In this document: positions 17,483-26,627 of the stretch, one piece after another
Layout: each line of letters opens with the position of its first letter
Position numbering within the stretch: position 1 is the first letter of the stretch
Source: Dysosmobacter sp. Marseille-Q4140
GTDB lineage: Bacteria; Bacillota; Clostridia; Oscillospirales; Oscillospiraceae
Length of the DNA stretch: 64,000 bases
Reading direction: 5' to 3'
Assembly (NCBI GenBank): GCA_018228705.1
Contig: CP073694.1
Span: 2,852,001 to 2,916,000, forward strand
The notes under the pieces: model-generated
The model's input: only the letters and a program-made list of their open reading frames with translations
Database searches by the model: none
Told to the model about the DNA's origin: nothing
Program-made: the position numbers and the translations under genes

Positions 17483-17806
17483 TCAGGGGGCGGGCGCATC
17501 TTCCTCCGGGGCCGGCTCCAGCAGCTGCCGGGCCTCGTCCAGCCGGGAGACGGGGACGTACAGGTCCACTCCCGAGTGGGCGGTGCCCAGATAGAGCCGG
17601 ACCGCGGCGCCGCCCCAGGGGTATTGCCGCAGCACTGGGATGCCGCAGGCCTCCAGGCGCGACGCGGTCATCTCCGCCCACAATCCGCCGTCCTCCCGGA
17701 GATTGACTAGGAAGGCCGGCTCCTCCGGATCACCGTACGCGTCCTTCGGCCAGCGGCGCAGCAGCTCCTCGTGGGACAGGGCTCCGCTCAGATCCTGGGG
17801 ATCCAT
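17483..17806 (-). CDS. Small DUF2007-like protein
   Basis: The 107-residue protein has one domain, with FLVNLREDGGLWAEMTASRLEACGIPVL and later VDLYVPVSRLDEARQLLE. This pattern resembles the putative signal-transducing DUF2007 domain. No membrane segment is seen. AAAGGAGG precedes the ATG. It follows rlmH by 26 bases and is probably in the same operon. Function is not known. Confidence 0.7.
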   Translation of the reverse strand: MDPQDLSGALSHEELLRRWPKDAYGDPEEPAFLVNLREDGGLWAEMTASRLEACGIPVLRQYPWGGAAVRLYLGTAHSGVDLYVPVSRLDEARQLLEPAPEEDAPAP

Positions 17807-17832
17807 GGGCACGGCCTCCTTTCCGGGGTACG

Positions 17833-18315
17833 TCACTTGTGATAGCGGGTTCCGGCGTTGATCTGATAGGCCCGGTAGATCTGCTCCAGCACCATGACCC
17901 GGGCCAGATGGTGGGGGAAGGTCATGGGGGACATGGACAGCCGCTCCGCCGCCAGGGCCTTGAGGGAGGGATCCAGGCCGAAGGAGCCGCCGATCAGAAA
18001 TACCACCTGGGACTGGCCCCGACCGGCGCTGGCGGAGAGCATCCGGGCCAGCTCCTCGCTGGAGCGGAGCTTCCCCTCCACGCACAGGGCCACGATATAG
18101 GCGGAGGCGGGCAGCTTGGCCCGGACCGCTGCGGCCTCCTTTTCCAGGGCTCCGGCGATCTGGGCCGGGGAGGGATCCTCCGGCAGCCGCTCCTCCGGCA
18201 GCTCCAAAATCTCCAGCTTGCAGAACCGGGACAGGCGTTTGGCGTACTCCGCCGCGGCCTCGGTGTAGAACTTCTCCTTCAGCTTTCCCACGCACAAAAC
18301 GGTTATCTTCTGCAT
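17833..18315 (-). CDS. rlmH: 23S rRNA (pseudouridine1915-N3)-methyltransferase
   Basis: The 160-residue SPOUT methyltransferase modifies pseudouridine 1915 in helix 69 of 23S rRNA, on assembled ribosomes. The knot region is seen in VVFLIGGSFGLDPSL and the C-terminal MTFPHHLARVMVLEQIYRAYQI is diagnostic. It ends RYHK, as in most RlmH. The start overlaps the end of walJ by 13 bases. The association with the wal cluster is common in Firmicutes. Confidence 0.96.
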   Translation of the reverse strand: MQKITVLCVGKLKEKFYTEAAAEYAKRLSRFCKLEILELPEERLPEDPSPAQIAGALEKEAAAVRAKLPASAYIVALCVEGKLRSSEELARMLSASAGRGQSQVVFLIGGSFGLDPSLKALAAERLSMSPMTFPHHLARVMVLEQIYRAYQINAGTRYHK

Positions 18316-19103
18316 ACGGCCCTCCTGACCAGCACATGGGCGGGGCCCAGGGTGTCCCGGGGCGCCACGGAGAGGACGGGGGCCGCTCCGGCGGCGGCCA
18401 GAGCCGTCTCCACGGCGGTGCGGGCCATGGCGGGGGTATTGTTCTCCCGGCTCAGGTGGGCCAGCACGATCTCCGATGCGCCCCGCTCCGCCAGAAGGGC
18501 GGCGAAAGCGCCGGCGTCGCCGTTGCTGAGGTGGCCCTCCAGCCCCAGGATGCGCTTTTTCAGATAGTAGGGGTAGGGACCGCTGCGCAGGGTCTCCACG
18601 TCGTGGTTGGCCTCCAGCACCGCCAGGTCCACGCCGCTCAGCAGGTCCGCCGCCTGGTCGGTGACATAGCCGGTGTCCGTCAGGACGCCGACGCTGCCGT
18701 CGGCGGTGTCCAGCCGGTAGCCGCAGCTGCCGGGGGCGTCGTGGGAGGTCTCCGCGGCGGTGACGGTACAGGCGCCGACGGAGAAAGGGACGCCGGTCTC
18801 CAGCTGGCACAGCCGGTCCTCCAGCTCCGGCAGCCGGTACAGCAGCTCCCGGCCCGCCCGGGCTGTGGCCCAGACCGGCGCGTCCGTGCGCTTGAGCAGG
18901 GTCCGCAGACCGGAGATGTGGTCGGAGTGGGTGTGGGTGATCAAAATGGCGTCCAGATCCCCCGGGCCCAGGCCCAGCTCCCCCAGGGAAGCGGCAATGC
19001 GGCGGCAGGAGATGCCGGCGTCCAGCAGGATCCGCGTCCCGCCGGAGAGAACTGCCAGCGCGTTTCCGGAGGAGCCGCTGGCCAGAGTATGTACGACTGT
19101 CAA
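18303..19103 (-). CDS. walJ: WalJ/YycJ-type metallo-beta-lactamase-fold hydrolase
   Basis: The 266-residue protein begins MTVVHTLASGSSGN, with ASGSSGNA being diagnostic of the YycJ (WalJ) family. The metal motif is THTHSDH, followed by a conserved ETSHDAPGSCGYRL and VLTDTGYV. YycJ links DNA replication or repair to wall control as a probable 5'-3' exonuclease. The start is TTG 19103, because no ATG is available and GAGGTCG is placed 6 bases before it. Confidence 0.9.
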   Translation of the reverse strand: MTVVHTLASGSSGNALAVLSGGTRILLDAGISCRRIAASLGELGLGPGDLDAILITHTHSDHISGLRTLLKRTDAPVWATARAGRELLYRLPELEDRLCQLETGVPFSVGACTVTAAETSHDAPGSCGYRLDTADGSVGVLTDTGYVTDQAADLLSGVDLAVLEANHDVETLRSGPYPYYLKKRILGLEGHLSNGDAGAFAALLAERGASEIVLAHLSRENNTPAMARTAVETALAAAGAAPVLSVAPRDTLGPAHVLVRRAVCRR

Positions 19104-19130
19104 GAAAAACGACCTCGCATAGAAAGGATC

Positions 19131-19179
19131 GCGTCCGCGGCAGGGGCCGCCGACGAGGGCCGCCCTCCATCGCGGACGC
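19131..19179 (-). promoter_or_regulatory. GC-rich inverted repeat in the murA-walJ gap
   Basis: The 9-bp arms GCGTCCGCG (19131-19139) and their complement (19171-19179) bracket 31 bases with internal CG-rich repeats. It is 100 bases long and non-coding. It might be an attenuator or RNA structure before walJ; no T-run terminator is present. Confidence 0.4.
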
Positions 19180-19212
19180 TGATGAAATGTGCAGTTCTTT
19201 TCAGAAGCGCGC

Positions 19213-20511
19213 TCAGCCGATGTGGGCCTCCAGCTCCTCAGACTCGCCGGGCTCCTCCACGGAGCGGATGTCCGCGCCCAGTCCCTGGAGCTTGGATACG
19301 ATGTTCTCGTAGCCCCGCTCGATGTATTGCACGCAACTGATTTCGCTCTCGCCATGGGCGGCAAGGGCAGCGATGACCAGCGCCGCGCCGGCCCGCAGGT
19401 CGCAGGCCTGGATCGGTGCGCCGGTGAGATGGTCCACGCCCTCCACCACGGCGGTCTTGTCGTCCACCTGGATGTTGGCGCCCATGCGCTTGAGCTCATC
19501 CACATAGCGGTAGCGGCTATTCCACACGCTCTCCGTCACCAGGGAAGTGCCCTCCGCCAGGGAGAGGACCGCGGTGATCTGGGGCTGCATGTCCGTGGGG
19601 AAGCCGGGATAAGGCAGGGTCTTGACGTTGGCCCGCTGGAGGGGGCCGGTGCGGCGGACCAGAAGGGTGTCCTCATGCTCCTCCACCTCCACACCCATCT
19701 CCACCAGCTTGGCGGTGATGCAGTCCATGTGCTTGGGGATGATGTTCTTCACCAGGATCTGTCCGCCGGCAGCGGCCACGGCGGCCATGTAGGTGCCCGC
19801 CTCGATCTGGTCCGGAATGATGGCGTAGCTGCCGCCACGCAGGCGGTCCACGCCCCGGATCTTGATGGTGTCCGTACCAGCGCCCCGGATGTTGGCGCCC
19901 ATGGAGTTGAGGAAGTTGGCAAGGTCCACGATGTGGGGTTCCTTGGCGGCGTTTTCAATGATGGTGGTACCCTCCGCCCGGACGGCAGCCATCATGATGT
20001 TCATGGTGGCGCCCACGGAGACCACGTCCAGATAGACGTTGGCACCCCGCAGCAATCCGCTCTCCGTGGAGGCATGGATGAAGCCGCCCTCCACCACCAC
20101 CTTGGCGCCCAGGGTGGTAAAGCCCTTGACGTGCTGGTCGATGGGGCGGACGCCGAAGTTGCACCCGCCGGGCATGGCCACCTCCGCCTGTCCGAAGCGC
20201 CCTAGCAGGGCGCCGATAAAGTAGGTGGATGCGCGGATCTTCCGGGCCAGTTCGTAGGAGGTGCGGGTGGAGTGGATACGGCTGCAGTCGATCTCCACCG
20301 TGTGGCGGTTGATCATGCGGATGCCGGCGCCCAGCTGTTCCAGAATACGCAGGCACAGCGTCACGTCGGAGATCTGGGGGATGTTCTCGATACGGCAGCT
20401 TCCCTCCACCAGCAGCGCGGCGGGAAGAATGGCGACGGCGGCGTTTTTGGCACCGCTGATCTCCACCTCGCCAAACAGGGGATGACCACCCTGTACAATA
20501 TATTTTGTCAA
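19213..20511 (-). CDS. murA: UDP-N-acetylglucosamine 1-carboxyvinyltransferase
   Basis: The 432-residue enzyme transfers enolpyruvate from phosphoenolpyruvate to UDP-GlcNAc, the first committed step of peptidoglycan synthesis. Cys117 in AMPGGCNFGVRP is the fosfomycin-sensitive catalytic residue. The N-terminal VEISGAKNAAVAILPA and the mid-protein PGFPTDMQPQ are both typical. The start is TTG 20511, with GAGAGGG at 7 bases. It lies between yycI and walJ, so a wall-synthesis gene sits inside the WalRK cluster. Confidence 0.95.
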   Translation of the reverse strand: MTKYIVQGGHPLFGEVEISGAKNAAVAILPAALLVEGSCRIENIPQISDVTLCLRILEQLGAGIRMINRHTVEIDCSRIHSTRTSYELARKIRASTYFIGALLGRFGQAEVAMPGGCNFGVRPIDQHVKGFTTLGAKVVVEGGFIHASTESGLLRGANVYLDVVSVGATMNIMMAAVRAEGTTIIENAAKEPHIVDLANFLNSMGANIRGAGTDTIKIRGVDRLRGGSYAIIPDQIEAGTYMAAVAAAGGQILVKNIIPKHMDCITAKLVEMGVEVEEHEDTLLVRRTGPLQRANVKTLPYPGFPTDMQPQITAVLSLAEGTSLVTESVWNSRYRYVDELKRMGANIQVDDKTAVVEGVDHLTGAPIQACDLRAGAALVIAALAAHGESEISCVQYIERGYENIVSKLQGLGADIRSVEEPGESEELEAHIG

Positions 20512-20653
20512 ATTCGTTACCCTCTCTTCAAAAGGCGCTATCATTTGCGGCGGCGAACCGTCTTTGCAGACAGTTTACCCGGCCAGCGGCGCTTCATACC
20601 CGCAGTAAAATCACGGGCAGGAGAAAAATACCGGCCAAAGCTCACACACTCTC

Positions 20654-20682
20654 ACTATACCATACCTGAAGTAGAAATGCAA
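20654..20682 (-). promoter_or_regulatory. Promoter of murA
   Basis: On the minus strand TTGCAT (20682-20677) is followed after 17 bases by TATAGT (20659-20654). This leaves a leader of about 140 bases before the murA TTG. The 243-base gap is AT-rich and holds no other gene. Confidence 0.65.
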
Positions 20683-20754
20683 ATCATTCCTGTTTTTACA
20701 TAAAATAAAGATCAAATTCAACAAAAAGCAAAAAAATCAGGGGAAACAGGTACT

Positions 20755-21552
20755 TTATGCCGGAGTGACAACTGCGGTTATGCAGTTTACATAATAAACG
20801 GCCGTATCAGTGACCACGCACCAGGCGGGGACCAGGGTCATAAGCGCAGTGGTGGTGCTTTGCAGCTCATAACAAAGGTAGACGTCCGTCACGGCGGTGC
20901 CCACAGCGCCTTCGCGGATGGTGTTGCGGAAGGCCGTCAGGGCCGACAGGGCGGACAGCGGCTCCTCACCGGCCGCCGGGGTGGCGGAGCTGTTGGGCAG
21001 ATGGGTCCCGATGGCCCGCTTCAGCACGCCGTCCTCCACGGTGAAGGTGACGGTGCAGTCCACCACTGGATAATCCAGATAGTACTGGACGGCAGTGAAG
21101 GTGCCCTCTTCCTGCGGGACAGACGTCTGCACATAGCCGAAGGTCTTGCAGAATTCCTGGAAAAAGGCCTCCGGGTCCTCCAGGGTGCGGCTGCACACCG
21201 CATCGAAGCCGCCGTTGGAGCGGAACTGGGCGGCGCCGGTCTCCCCGGTGTAAATGAAAATACCGCCGCCCTGATCGGAGCGGACGGGCGTGCCGCCCAA
21301 AAGGTATGCTGCCAGAGACTGCTCCTCTGCCTCGTCCCGGTTCAGCGTCAGGGAGGCGGGGGGTGTCTCGTCGGAAATGAGGCCGGCATCCAGGGTGACG
21401 CCCGCGGAGGCAAACAGGGATACCAGCTGCTCCCGGGCCTGCCGGAGAGAGGCGTGCTCCTCGTTGGCCCGCAGAGCCAGAATCCCCAGCAGGCAGGCGT
21501 TCAGGAGGGCCAGGATCAGAATGATGATGTTTTTCAGCCGGTAGCGTTCCAT
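20755..21552 (-). CDS. YycI-like regulator of WalK
   Basis: The 265-residue protein has a short cytoplasmic start, one membrane helix (IIILILALLNACLLGILAL) and a large extracytoplasmic domain. Position after walK-yycH and this layout identify it as a diverged YycI, which with YycH holds WalK in an inactive complex in Bacillus. Sequence similarity to YycI is weak by eye, so the call rests mainly on context. AAGGAGGAGGCC precedes the ATG. Confidence 0.7.
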   Translation of the reverse strand: MERYRLKNIIILILALLNACLLGILALRANEEHASLRQAREQLVSLFASAGVTLDAGLISDETPPASLTLNRDEAEEQSLAAYLLGGTPVRSDQGGGIFIYTGETGAAQFRSNGGFDAVCSRTLEDPEAFFQEFCKTFGYVQTSVPQEEGTFTAVQYYLDYPVVDCTVTFTVEDGVLKRAIGTHLPNSSATPAAGEEPLSALSALTAFRNTIREGAVGTAVTDVYLCYELQSTTTALMTLVPAWCVVTDTAVYYVNCITAVVTPA

Positions 21553-21573
21553 GGCCTCCTCCTTTTTTGAGAT

Positions 21574-22842
21574 TTACTTCGCCAGCCACTGGGCGCTGAC
21601 GCTGGCGCCGCTGTCGGCGTAGCCGATGGACAGCTCTGCGCCTTCCCGGCCGGCAGCGGCGATGGCCAGAGCCTGCCGCAGGGGCAGCAGCAGGGAGGTC
21701 TCGCCGGAGTCGGTGTACTGCCGGAACTGCAGGGATAGCTCTGTCACAGAGACACCGGCAAGGGTCACTTCCGCGGCTGCGCCGCCGTCGGAAAAGTAGA
21801 TGGGGACGCCGTCTGCATGATAGCCGAAACGCAGAACAGTGGTCTCCCCCGTCTGGCTGATCGCCTCCAGATATAAGGCGGCTACACCGGACTGATCGCC
21901 CAGGAGCCGCCGCAGCAGGGCGGTACAGCCGTCCACGGCCTCGGACAGAGTGGGGACGTCGTCTACGGCGCTGATTCCCAGAGAGACGCCGCTGCTTTGA
22001 TAGATCACAGTTCCGTCGGGCTCAATCTGGAGGGAGCGGTCCGCCTCCCGAATGATTTCCGTCCCGTTGGAGTCGGTGTAGCGGTTTTTGGTGCTGGGGT
22101 TAAAGCCTAGGCTGGTCAGCACCTGGTCCGTGGAGGACAGGGGATTGGCCGCGGAGAGCACCGGCAGGTCTGGCTGTTCTTCCAGGAGCAGGGAGCATGG
22201 AGCAATCCGGCTGTATGTCGGGTCCTTCTGATCCATGGCAAAGGCCGCTGCGCCGAACGTACAGTTGGAGGCGATTGCCGTCATATCGTCCGCGGAGACG
22301 GGGGGAACCTGGCAGAAGCGGAAATCATCTTCGCCGTCCCACGTGTAAAGGCTCACGGCACCGCTCCCGACAGAGAGGACCAGGTGCCGCGCGCTGACAG
22401 AGTCGGCAGCGCTGTCTCCACCCACCAGCTTCGCCAGAATAGACAGAGGGAGGGGAGAGAGAAAGTCGTAATAGACGCTGGTGCTGTTCAGCGCTGTCAG
22501 GAAATCCCGTCCCCGGCAGGCAGTCAGGCTGCCGGCGGAGCCCAGGGACTCTTTGAGCAGCAGACCCAGGTCGGAAAAGGACTCTGCATCCGTAGTGAGG
22601 CAGGCGCCGTAGCGGGTATAGGCTCCGGTGACGGCTACCCGGACCGGTGCGGTCAGGGGTGTTTGCTGAAGGGTGGCATCTACGGAAGCTGAACCGGAGA
22701 ACTGGTCGCCCAAGGGATCCTGTCCGGAGATGAGATTGTAGATCTGGGACTGAGCGAACAGCAGCACCGCCGAGAGAGACAGCGCCACGATGGCGATATT
22801 CTGGATCAGGTCGCGGCGGCTGCGCCGGGCGTTGTCCTCCAT
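21574..22842 (-). CDS. YycH-like regulator of WalK
   Basis: The 422-residue protein has one membrane helix at residues 14-32 (IAIVALSLSAVLLFAQSQIYN), then an extracytoplasmic domain of about 390 residues. This matches YycH by place and shape; the sequence is diverged. YycH and YycI together control the WalK kinase through the membrane. It lies 29 bases after walK and 21 bases before yycI, in one operon. Confidence 0.75.
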   Translation of the reverse strand: MEDNARRSRRDLIQNIAIVALSLSAVLLFAQSQIYNLISGQDPLGDQFSGSASVDATLQQTPLTAPVRVAVTGAYTRYGACLTTDAESFSDLGLLLKESLGSAGSLTACRGRDFLTALNSTSVYYDFLSPLPLSILAKLVGGDSAADSVSARHLVLSVGSGAVSLYTWDGEDDFRFCQVPPVSADDMTAIASNCTFGAAAFAMDQKDPTYSRIAPCSLLLEEQPDLPVLSAANPLSSTDQVLTSLGFNPSTKNRYTDSNGTEIIREADRSLQIEPDGTVIYQSSGVSLGISAVDDVPTLSEAVDGCTALLRRLLGDQSGVAALYLEAISQTGETTVLRFGYHADGVPIYFSDGGAAAEVTLAGVSVTELSLQFRQYTDSGETSLLLPLRQALAIAAAGREGAELSIGYADSGASVSAQWLAK

Positions 22843-22871
22843 GGGGCGTACCTCCTCTCAGGCGGGGTGGG

Positions 22872-24671
22872 TCAGTTGGGAAGGGGCCGGGGGCCGCCGA
22901 TGGGCAGCGTCAGCCGCACGGTGGTGCCGGGCCCCTGGTGGGGCGCCAGCTCGATGGTGCCGTGGTGGCGCTGAACGATCTCCCGGGCGATGGACAGGCC
23001 CAGGCCGGTGCCGCCGGATTCCCGGGAGCGGGCCTTGTCCACCCGGTAGAACCGGTCGAAGATCCGTTCCCGGTCCTTTTCCGGGATGCCGATGCCGTCG
23101 TCGCAGACCTCCATCCATACCTCCGACTCGGAAGAGCCGGCGGTGATGGTGATGTGTCCGCCGTTGGGTGTGTATTTGATGGCATTGCTGATAATGTTCA
23201 TCATCACCTGCTCCAGCCGGCTGCGGTCGCCCACGATCAGCGGCAGGCTCTCCGGCGGCTGGTAGACCAGGGTGTGGAGCCGCTGCTTGGCGGCCAGGGC
23301 GTTTGCCCGGGTGACGCTCTCGATGGCCTCCCCAAAGGGGAAACGGGAGAGCACCAGCTCGGCGTTGCCGGCGTCCAGGCGGCTGAGGGTCAGCAGGTCC
23401 TGAACGATATGGGTCATCCGGTCCGTCTCAGTGATGATGATGTCCAGAAAGCTGTTGGCGGTGTCCTGCGGGATCTCGCCGCCGCCGTCCCGGAGTGTCT
23501 CAGCATAGCTGCGGACGTTGGTGAGGGGGGTGCGCAGCTCATGGGACACGTTGGCCACGAATTCCTTGCGCCGCTCCTCATTGCGGTGCTGCTCCGTGAC
23601 GTCGTGGAGTACGATCAGCACGCCGCCGCTGGCCTGGTCGGAGAAGGGCGCCAGATACAGCTCCAGGGTCCGGTCGCCCACCAGCATCTCGCCCTCGGCG
23701 TAGTTGGGCCGCTGGAGGGCCAGCATCTCCCGGAAGGGATACACGGAGCCGAAGAGCTGGTCGTAGGTGCTCTCCGCCGGGACCGTCCGCTGCAGCATGG
23801 AAGTGGCGGCGGGGTTGCAGTGGATCAGCACGCCGTCGTGGTCAAAGGCCACCACGCCGTCGGTCATGTGGAGGAAGAGCGTGTCCAGCTTGTTGCGCTC
23901 GTTCTCTACGGCGGCCAGAGTGGCTTGCAGCACCCCTGCCATCTCGTTGAAGGTGCCGGTGAGAATGCCGATCTCGTCGGTGGATTCCACGGTCAGGCGG
24001 CTGTCGAAGTCCCCGGCGGCCACCTTCTCGGCGCTGGCAGTCAGCTTTTCGATGGGCCCCACCATGGTCTTGGACAGCAGAAAGCTCAGCAGCACGGAGA
24101 TCAGAAGGCCGATGATCAGCGCCTGCATGATGATGAGGAACAGCTGGCTGTTCAGCCCGGACACGGTGTCCTTGTTATCCAGCACATAAATAATGTAGGC
24201 GTTGTCTCCGCCAAAGATAGGGATGGCCACGTCCATATAGCTGGCGGTGATGTCGCTCTCGTCGCCCACCAGGGAGGCGTCCCCGGTGGCCACGGCGTTG
24301 CGGGCAGTGAGCAGGTTGGCGGTCTGCTCCCGGGGAAGCTCCGAGGCGTCGGTGGAGCCGGCCAGGAAGGCGCCGGTCTCACCGTCCAGCACGAAGTAGT
24401 TGCGGGTGCGGTAGTCGATGCCCAGCTCGCCGGCCCGGGCGTCCAGCAGAAGGCGGATCTGCTCCGCGCCGTCCGGCGCTTCAGCGTCGCTGCGGAGCGT
24501 GGCGATGAAGTCGCCGTTGCCCTCTCCAAACACGTCGCTCATCTGCTGGTAGAAGGTATCGATATAGAAGCTGGAGACGCTGGTGGTCAAAAAGGCGCCC
24601 ACCACAGCCATCAGCGATGTGATGAGCAGCAGCAGGATCAGCATCAGCTTCATGTGCAGGCTGCGGAACAA
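22872..24671 (-). CDS. walK: WalK-type sensor histidine kinase
   Basis: The 599-residue kinase has two membrane helices flanking an extracytoplasmic sensor of about 140 residues. A HAMP segment follows the second helix, then a PAS domain (DTLFLHMTDGVVAFDHDG). His377 in FVANVSHELRTPLTNV is the phospho-acceptor. The ATP-binding region shows NIISNAIKYTPNGG and GTGLGLSIAREIV. WalK monitors cell-wall state and phosphorylates WalR. The start is TTG 24671 with AAGGTGAG before it; an ATG 18 bases later is less well placed. The domain order HAMP-PAS-HisKA-HATPase fits WalK. Confidence 0.93.
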   Translation of the reverse strand: MFRSLHMKLMLILLLLITSLMAVVGAFLTTSVSSFYIDTFYQQMSDVFGEGNGDFIATLRSDAEAPDGAEQIRLLLDARAGELGIDYRTRNYFVLDGETGAFLAGSTDASELPREQTANLLTARNAVATGDASLVGDESDITASYMDVAIPIFGGDNAYIIYVLDNKDTVSGLNSQLFLIIMQALIIGLLISVLLSFLLSKTMVGPIEKLTASAEKVAAGDFDSRLTVESTDEIGILTGTFNEMAGVLQATLAAVENERNKLDTLFLHMTDGVVAFDHDGVLIHCNPAATSMLQRTVPAESTYDQLFGSVYPFREMLALQRPNYAEGEMLVGDRTLELYLAPFSDQASGGVLIVLHDVTEQHRNEERRKEFVANVSHELRTPLTNVRSYAETLRDGGGEIPQDTANSFLDIIITETDRMTHIVQDLLTLSRLDAGNAELVLSRFPFGEAIESVTRANALAAKQRLHTLVYQPPESLPLIVGDRSRLEQVMMNIISNAIKYTPNGGHITITAGSSESEVWMEVCDDGIGIPEKDRERIFDRFYRVDKARSRESGGTGLGLSIAREIVQRHHGTIELAPHQGPGTTVRLTLPIGGPRPLPN

Positions 24672-24708
24672 GCGGACTCACCTTCTTTCGGAGGGAAGTG
24701 GCGGGGCC

Positions 24709-25416
24709 TTATGTGGCGGAGAAGTAGTATCCCACGCCCCGGCGGGTCAGGATATAGACGGGGTTGGCGGGGTCGGCTTCGATCTTCTCCCGCAGGCGGC
24801 GGACGGTCACATCCACGGTGCGCACGTCGTCGCCCACATAGCCGTAGTTCCACACCTGCTCCATCAGATCGATGCGGGAGTAGACCTTGTTGGGGTGGCT
24901 GGCCAGGAAGGTCAGCAGCTCGTACTCCCGGGTGGTCAGATCGATGGCCTCTCCGGCCCGGAACACCTGGTGGCTGTCGGTGTTGATGGACAGGTCCCCG
25001 GCCACCGGCATGGCTGTGGCGGCGGCGGATACCGGCGCCGCCATGGCGGTGCGGCGGATGTTGGCCCCCACCCGGGCGATCAGCTCCCGCATGGAAAAGG
25101 GCTTGGTGATATAGTCATCGGCCCCGATCTCCAGGCCCAGGACCTTGTCGGCCTCCTCCTCCCGGGCGGTGAGGATGATGACCGGCACGTTGTCCCCCTT
25201 GTCCCGCAGGCGGCGGCACACGTCGAAGCCGTTCATCTTGGGCAGCATCACGTCCAGCAGGATCAGGTCCGGATTTACGGACAGGGCTTTGGCCAGGCCG
25301 TCCTCCCCGTCGTAGGCCTCGCAGGTCTGATACCCCTCCCGCTGGAGGTTGAAGCGCAGGATATCCACGATATTTTTCTCGTCCTCCACGATGAGGACGG
25401 TTTTCTGAGTGTTCAT
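24709..25416 (-). CDS. walR: WalR-type response regulator
   Basis: The 235-residue OmpR/PhoB-family regulator has a receiver domain with Asp55 (LILLDVMLPKMNG) and Thr/Lys switch residues (ILTARE, DYITKPFS). A winged-helix DNA-binding domain ends VYILTRRGVGYYFSAT. The Met/Ala-rich linker near residues 120-140 is unusually long. It precedes walK by 37 bases and would control wall-lytic genes. Confidence 0.94.
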   Translation of the reverse strand: MNTQKTVLIVEDEKNIVDILRFNLQREGYQTCEAYDGEDGLAKALSVNPDLILLDVMLPKMNGFDVCRRLRDKGDNVPVIILTAREEEADKVLGLEIGADDYITKPFSMRELIARVGANIRRTAMAAPVSAAATAMPVAGDLSINTDSHQVFRAGEAIDLTTREYELLTFLASHPNKVYSRIDLMEQVWNYGYVGDDVRTVDVTVRRLREKIEADPANPVYILTRRGVGYYFSAT

Positions 25417-25435
25417 AGCACCCTCCCGCAGAAGA

Positions 25436-25984
25436 TTACAGATCCAGCAGGATCTTGGTTTTCAGCACGGCGGCGATGGTCTTGGCGTCCTCGATCTCCC
25501 CGTCCATGACGCGGTGGACCATCTCGGAGAAGGGGATCCGCTCCACGTTCAAAAATTCGTCCGGGTCCAGGTGCTGGTCCTTCATCCGCAGGCCCCGGGC
25601 CAGGAACAGGTGCAGCTTCTCCCCGTAGCAGCCGGGGGCGGGCAGGATCACGCCAAGGGGCAGCAGGCTGTCCGGCACGGCGCCGGTCTCCTCCTCCAGC
25701 TCCCGCAGGGCGCCGGAGACCGGGTCCTCGCCCTCGTCCAGCTTGCCGGCTGGGATCTCCAGCAGCAGCTTGCCGAACACATAGCGGTACTGGGTCACGG
25801 TCAGCACGTTGTTGCGCTCGTCCAGAGGCAGCACCGCCACGCCGTCCACATGGTCCACAACCTCCCGCTGGGAGGTATGGCCGTTGGGCAGCAGCACCTC
25901 GTCCACATGGACGCGGCACAGGAGCCCGTCATACAGGTCCTTCCGGCTGAGCGTCCGCTCGGTCAGATCCAAGGGCTGGTTCAT
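25436..25984 (-). CDS. NUDIX hydrolase, ADP-ribose pyrophosphatase type
   Basis: The 182-residue enzyme carries the Nudix box in the stretch from AGKLDEGEDP to ALRELEEETGA, which binds Mg2+ and cuts nucleoside diphosphate-linked bonds. The N-terminal LTERTLSRKDLYDG and the late-strand FLARGLRM resemble ADP-ribose pyrophosphatase (NudF). It is the first gene of the operon that continues into walR (19-base gap). Confidence 0.88.
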   Translation of the reverse strand: MNQPLDLTERTLSRKDLYDGLLCRVHVDEVLLPNGHTSQREVVDHVDGVAVLPLDERNNVLTVTQYRYVFGKLLLEIPAGKLDEGEDPVSGALRELEEETGAVPDSLLPLGVILPAPGCYGEKLHLFLARGLRMKDQHLDPDEFLNVERIPFSEMVHRVMDGEIEDAKTIAAVLKTKILLDL

Positions 25985-26058
25985 GAAAAAACACCTCGTA
26001 TCAGAGATTCGGCCGCCGCAGCGGGCGGACCGGGGAAATGCACATTCGGTAATATCCT

Positions 26059-26087
26059 ATTATATCATGTCCACCTGGAAAAGCCAA
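26059..26087 (-). promoter_or_regulatory. Promoter of the NUDIX-walRK operon
   Basis: On the minus strand TTGGCT (26087-26082) is followed after 17 bases by TATAAT (26064-26059). It is back-to-back with the smpB promoter. Confidence 0.65.
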
Positions 26088-26100
26088 CTGCTTCTTTCTC

Positions 26101-26129
26101 TTGAAGAACGGGCAGAATCATGGTATACT
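26101..26129 (+). promoter_or_regulatory. Promoter of smpB
   Basis: TTGAAG (26101-26106) is followed after 17 bases by TATACT (26124-26129), 24 bases before the GTG start of smpB. Confidence 0.7.
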
Positions 26130-26153
26130 GAAAAAACTTCCCAGGAAAGTGAG

Positions 26154-26627
26154 GTGAGCCCCACGGAGAAAAAGGGCATCAAAATCGCGGCCCAGAACCG
26201 CAAGGCCTTTCACGACTATTTTGTAGAGGACCGCTACGAGGCCGGCGTGGAGCTCTTCGGCACGGAGGTCAAGTCCATCCGGGCCGGCACGCTGAACCTG
26301 AAGGACTCCTACTGTACGGTCAAGGATGGGGAGCTGTTCGTTCACGGCATGCACATCTCCCCCTACGAAAAGGGCAACATCTTCAACAAGGACCCGGTCC
26401 GGTCCCGGCGGCTGCTGATGCACAAGCGGGAGATCCGCAAACTCCACGCGCTTGTCCAGCAGGAGGGATACACCCTGGTCCCCCTGTCGGTGTACTTCAA
26501 GGACGCCCGGGTGAAGCTGGAGATCGGCCTTTGCAAGGGCAAGAAGAACTACGACAAACGGGCGGCCGCCGCCCAGCGGGACGCCCGCCGGGAGATCGAC
26601 CGTACCCTGAGAGAAAGGAACCGATGA
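26154..26627 (+). CDS. smpB: SsrA-binding protein SmpB
   Basis: The 157-residue RNA-binding protein carries tmRNA to stalled ribosomes. Its [31 protein letters not shown] and HISPYEKGN motifs are standard, and a basic C-terminal tail (KKNYDKR) mimics the anticodon. The start is GTG 26154, preceded by AGGAAAG. It overlaps the next gene by ATGA and lies 1.4 kb upstream of its RNA partner ssrA. Confidence 0.97.
   Translation: MSPTEKKGIKIAAQNRKAFHDYFVEDRYEAGVELFGTEVKSIRAGTLNLKDSYCTVKDGELFVHGMHISPYEKGNIFNKDPVRSRRLLMHKREIRKLHALVQQEGYTLVPLSVYFKDARVKLEIGLCKGKKNYDKRAAAAQRDARREIDRTLRERNR

Noticed and set aside
22938..24986. 682-codon plus-strand frame opposite walK
   Set aside because: It overlaps a clear histidine kinase and its composition is that of an antisense high-GC shadow.
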